Assembly: GCA_034716535.1 (NCBI GenBank)
Contig: JAYEJW010000705.1
Location: 1 to 18,833, forward strand
Source: JAYEJW01 sp034716535
Lineage (GTDB): Bacteria > Pseudomonadota > Gammaproteobacteria > Chromatiales > Chromatiaceae
Length of the DNA stretch: 18,833 nucleotides
Reading direction: 5' to 3'
This document shows positions 16,586-18,833 of this stretch, piece after piece (the stretch's first letter is position 1; each line of letters opens with the position of its first letter). A program made the position numbers and the translations under genes. The notes below the pieces were generated by a model. It did no database searches. It worked only from the letters and a program-made list of their open reading frames with translations, and was not told the DNA's origin.

Positions 16586-17782
16586 ATGAAGAACCCGGTC
16601 CTGCGTCTAAAGAAAGATCAGGAACGCCGCCTGCTCGCCGGTCATTGCTGGGTCTACAGCAACGAGGTGGACACGGAGGCAACCCCGCTGAAGGCCTTCG
16701 AGCCCGGTCAGCCGGTCGCGATCCACAGCCATCGAGACCGCTGGCTGGGCTACGGCTACGTCAACCCCCACTCGCTGATCTGCGCCCGCCTGGTAAGCCG
16801 CGACCGCCGCCGGCCCCTGAGTCCGACCCTTTGGGTGCATCGTATCCGCATGGCGCTCGAGTTACGCGAGCGACTTTATGAGCGTCCCTTCTACCGCCTG
16901 GTCTTCGGCGAGAGTGACGGCCTGCCCGGCCTGATCGTGGACCGCTACGGCGACCTGCTGGCTGTACAGATCACCACCGCGGGTATGGAGCGGGAGCGGG
17001 CGGACATAATTACGGCGCTGGAGCAGGTGGTTCGGCCCCGTACCATCGTTCTGCGCAACGACACGGCGGTGCGGGAGCTGGAGGGCCTTGCGCAGGAGAC
17101 CGAGACCATCCTGGGAGAGGAGCCTCAAGATCTGGAGCTCGAGGAGAACGGCACCCGCTTCCTGGTCTCGCCCCTGACCGGCCAGAAGACGGGCTGGTTC
17201 TACGATCAGGCCGAGAACCGTGTCCGCCTGCGCCGGTTCGGAACGCCGAGGCGGGTGCTGGATCTCTGCAGCTACATCGGCGCCTGGGGGCTGCAGACCG
17301 CCGTCCACGGGGCGGAGGACGTGGTCTGCGTCGACAGCTCCGCCACCGCACTGGAGCGCGTGGGGGAGAACGCCGAGCGCAACGGTGTCATCGAGCGCGT
17401 CCGTGCCCTGCAGGGCGACGCCTTCGATGTGTTACGGATACTGCGGGACCAGGAGGAGCGCTTCGACCTCGTGATCCTGGATCCGCCCGCTTTCATCAAG
17501 CGGCGCAAGGACGAGGCCGAAGGCACCCAGGCCTATCGCCGGCTGAATCGGCTGGGCCTGGATGTGTTGGAGCCCGGCGGGCTGATGGTCACCTCATCCT
17601 GCTCCTTCCACATGGGCCGTGATGCCTTCCTGCGCACGGTCCAGCAGGCCGCACGGCGGGCGGGGCGCAGCCTGCAATTGCTGGAGGCCGGGGCCCAGGG
17701 GCCTGACCACCCGGTGCATCCGGCAATCCCCGAGACCGCCTACCTGAAGACCTTCTTCTTGCGGGCCTTGCCGGAGCTCTAG
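16586..17782 (+). CDS. rlmI: 23S rRNA (cytosine-C5) methyltransferase, RlmI-like
   Basis: A 398-residue class I SAM-dependent methyltransferase, close in length to E. coli RlmI, which methylates C1962 of 23S rRNA. Domains: an N-terminal PUA-like region (LKKDQERRLLAGHCWVYSNE, residues about 8-75); a central linker domain with DGLPGLIVDRYG; and a Rossmann domain with the SAM motif DLCSYIGAWG from D226, acidic VDSS about 25 residues on, DPPAF at 299-303 and the catalytic-type cysteine C339 in TSSCSF. GAGGAGA sits about 11 nt before the ATG. It is transcribed away from the YyaL-like gene. The 127-nt gap (16459-16585) shows a TTCC-AATC-GGAA hairpin but no convincing promoter. A paralogous RNA m5C methyltransferase with a different target cannot be excluded. 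Confidence 0.9.
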   Translation: MKNPVLRLKKDQERRLLAGHCWVYSNEVDTEATPLKAFEPGQPVAIHSHRDRWLGYGYVNPHSLICARLVSRDRRRPLSPTLWVHRIRMALELRERLYERPFYRLVFGESDGLPGLIVDRYGDLLAVQITTAGMERERADIITALEQVVRPRTIVLRNDTAVRELEGLAQETETILGEEPQDLELEENGTRFLVSPLTGQKTGWFYDQAENRVRLRRFGTPRRVLDLCSYIGAWGLQTAVHGAEDVVCVDSSATALERVGENAERNGVIERVRALQGDAFDVLRILRDQEERFDLVILDPPAFIKRRKDEAEGTQAYRRLNRLGLDVLEPGGLMVTSSCSFHMGRDAFLRTVQQAARRAGRSLQLLEAGAQGPDHPVHPAIPETAYLKTFFLRALPEL

Positions 17783-17832
17783 TACAACTGCGTCCAAATA
17801 AACCCGACTTCCTTGCTCAGCCGCTCGTTGGC

Positions 17833-17947
17833 TCACGCGAAGCCGCGAAGACGCGAAATCTGGAAGGCCGTATCGACAACAACAGGAGAAAGATCTCTTC
17901 TACATTCATTGACGACTCCTTCTTCGCGCCTTCGCGTCATCGTGTGA
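17833..17947. repeat. Long imperfect inverted repeat built on CGCGAAG
   Basis: The left arm 17833-17857 (TCACGCGAAGCCGCGAAG...) pairs with the right arm 17923-17947 (TTCGCGCCTTCGCGTCATCG...) at about 21 of 25 positions, with 65 nt between. A related CTTCTTCGCGCCCTTCGCGG string occurs alone at 18232-18251. This looks like a second family of dispersed palindromic elements, different from the REP family. No protein gene is seen in 17783-18020. Confidence 0.65.
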
Positions 17948-18022
17948 CGCCCCCACAATGCCTGAGCATACCATCCACGTCGTGGCTGCTTAATGTTGGT
18001 AGCATTTGGACGCATCGGTACT

Positions 18023-18064
18023 AGTATGCTGGCGCCTCCGCTTCATAGTTGAGCCCCGCGTCAG
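18023..18064. repeat. Direct repeat, left copy: detached gene 3' end
   Basis: 42 bp that match 18684-18725 at 41 positions. On the minus strand it reads DAGLNYEAEAPAY followed by a TAG stop at 18021-18023, the same C-terminus as the partial gene at the window edge. Upstream on the minus strand the match is cut off by a REP element. It is therefore a gene-end remnant with no gene body. Confidence 0.85.
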
Positions 18065-18068
18065 ACAG

Positions 18069-18196
18069 GTAGGTCGGGTTAGCGCAGCGTAACCCGACGC
18101 CCGGCCGCCGAATCCTCCGCATGTCGGGTTACGGCGTGCGGAGAATCTGATGGACGATTCTGCGCCATTACCATGCACGCCTAACCCGACCTACGG
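18069..18196. repeat. REP/BIME element in reverse orientation
   Basis: The short palindrome (18069-18098) comes first and the long hairpin (18123-18196) second, the mirror image of the other copies. The long hairpin pairs GTCGGGTTACGGCGTGCGG with a GCACGCCTAACCCGAC end. It begins 4 nt after the left copy of the 42-bp direct repeat. Confidence 0.87.
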
Positions 18197-18259
18197 GGTC
18201 ACAGGTCAGGGCTCGGTCTCCTTGCCAGTAGATCTTCTTCGCGCCCTTCGCGGCTGCCG

Positions 18260-18454
18260 CTATGCGAGCTTTTCGAGTCCTCGCAGCACGGCTGCCTCGA
18301 TGACCCGATGATGGGTTCCAAACCCGGTACGACCGGGTTGGTGCTCGAAACCCGCGGAAGCGAGCTGCGGTGCAACGAACCCGTAGGGCTCGAAGTCATC
18401 GTCCGAGTTGAGAATGGATGTCTCGAAGCCGGCCTGATTGAAAGCGTAGGTCAT
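18260..18454 (-). CDS. Small protein of unknown function, 64 residues
   Basis: It begins MTYAFNQAGFETSILNSDDD and ends VLRGLEKLA. GAGGGG lies 8 nt before the ATG, a good Shine-Dalgarno on the minus strand, and this is the main reason to accept it. It has no signal peptide, membrane segment or cysteine. Repeated AGFE and FE(P/H) segments give it a slightly patterned look. It is the only plausible gene in the 619 bp between the two 42-bp direct repeats. No family is recognised, and it could be the truncated start of a longer protein. Confidence 0.45.
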   Translation of the reverse strand: MTYAFNQAGFETSILNSDDDFEPYGFVAPQLASAGFEHQPGRTGFGTHHRVIEAAVLRGLEKLA

Positions 18455-18582
18455 GATGGAGTCCCCTCGAATCCAGGATTGAATCGCGTTGTCACTTAAG
18501 TTAAGGCAAGTAGCGCGCCAACCATGGCCGCCGCTTTCCGATCCCCGCAGAAAGCGCGGTCAGAGACCGTTAAACGCGTGAG

Positions 18583-18606
18583 GCGCCGCCCTGGTGGCGG
18601 CGGCGC
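18583..18606 (-). terminator. GC-rich hairpin downstream of the partial gene
   Basis: GCGCCGCC (18583-18590) pairs perfectly with GGCGGCGC (18599-18606) across an 8-nt loop, about 75 nt beyond the stop of the minus-strand gene at the window edge. No T-run follows on the minus strand, so termination is only a possibility. Confidence 0.3.
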
Positions 18607-18681
18607 TCCCGCTTCGATGCACTCATCTGGTGCGTAGCGGCACCTCAGGAGAGCGGCTGCCATGCGTCCGGCGCTTCAATC

Positions 18682-18833
18682 TCAGTATGCTGGCGCCTCC
18701 GCTTCATAATTGAGCCCCGCGTCAGCGGCCTGGTCGCGGACCGCCCGATAGATGCCGTGGTCCAGCGAGCCCTCCCCGCCGCCGCGCTCTTCCACCTCTT
18801 TGCGCAGATAAGCGGCTCGCTGTTCTCCCAGCT
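18682..18833 (-). CDS. C-terminal end of an unidentified protein (partial)
   Basis: The minus strand stays open from the window edge to a TGA at 18682-18684. It encodes about 49 residues, including LGEQRAAYLRKEVEERG, LDHGIYRAVRDQAADAG and a final LNYEAEAPAY. The amphipathic, Glu/Arg-rich sequence and consistent codon use look like a genuine soluble protein end. The gene body is outside the window and I do not recognise the family. Its last 42 bp are duplicated at 18023-18064. Confidence 0.6.
   Translation of the reverse strand, partial: LGEQRAAYLRKEVEERGGGEGSLDHGIYRAVRDQAADAGLNYEAEAPAY
18684..18725. repeat. Direct repeat, right copy: 3' end of the partial gene
   Basis: It matches 18023-18064 with one difference in 42 bp, 661 bp apart in the same orientation. 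It includes the last codons of the partial minus-strand gene. The stop differs between copies (TGA here, TAG in the left copy) because the match ends inside the stop codon. Confidence 0.85.

Noticed and set aside
16459..16587. N-terminal extension of the YyaL-like protein
   Set aside because: It would overlap the divergent rlmI start, and the conserved domain begins right after the ATG at 16458, which has its own Shine-Dalgarno.
17833..18015. 60-codon minus-strand ORF
   Set aside because: It runs through the long inverted repeat, has no ribosome site and has composition unlike the real genes.
18065..18683. Integrated element with its own recombinase
   Set aside because: No integrase or transposase frame exists in the 619 bp; only a REP element and one small ORF are seen.

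Overview
The window is GC-rich DNA with the coding style of a gammaproteobacterium. The RlmI-type methyltransferase, the long FAD/Fe-S oxidoreductase, a REP-associated tyrosine transposase and many GTCGGGTTA/TAACCCGAC palindromes would fit a Chromatiales-like sulfur, nitrogen or methane oxidiser. That placement is inference, because no rRNA or marker gene is present.

Layout. (1) 1-4038: two palindromes, then a single 1.3-kresidue fusion of a glycolate/D-lactate-type FAD dehydrogenase with a [4Fe-4S] and CCG-domain electron-transfer module. (2) 4039-12910: a block of four genes for exported proteins. These are an octaheme c-type cytochrome, a 1210-residue cysteine-rich protein with Asp-box (BNR) motifs near both ends, a small protein with a Pro/Glu/Gly-rich linker, and a beta-rich protein. 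Each is separated from the next by a REP/BIME element, a terminator or a long leader, so this looks like a cluster of separately controlled genes rather than one operon. The 1210-residue gene has an unusual leader: a candidate promoter, hairpins, a strong Shine-Dalgarno sequence serving an ATG-TAA start-stop ORF, and a terminator-like hairpin with seven T before the real GTG start. (3) 12918-13647: a RAYT transposase between its presumed REP substrates. (4) 13631-17782: a small charged protein and a YyaL/DUF255 thioredoxin-fold protein on the minus strand, divergent from an rlmI-like rRNA methyltransferase. (5) 17783-18833: a repeat-rich stretch with a long imperfect inverted repeat, a reversed BIME, a 64-residue ORF, and a 42-bp direct repeat. 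That repeat duplicates the 3' end of the partial minus-strand gene running off the window.

How it fits together. The oxidoreductase, the YyaL protein and RlmI are chromosomal housekeeping or metabolic genes. The exported block is the accessory and least understood part. A periplasmic or extracellular electron carrier next to a giant disulfide-rich secreted protein suggests a cell-surface redox or binding role, but no substrate can be read from the sequence. REP/RAYT activity has shaped nearly every gene boundary, and one REP supplies the last codons and stop of the gene at 13631-14332.
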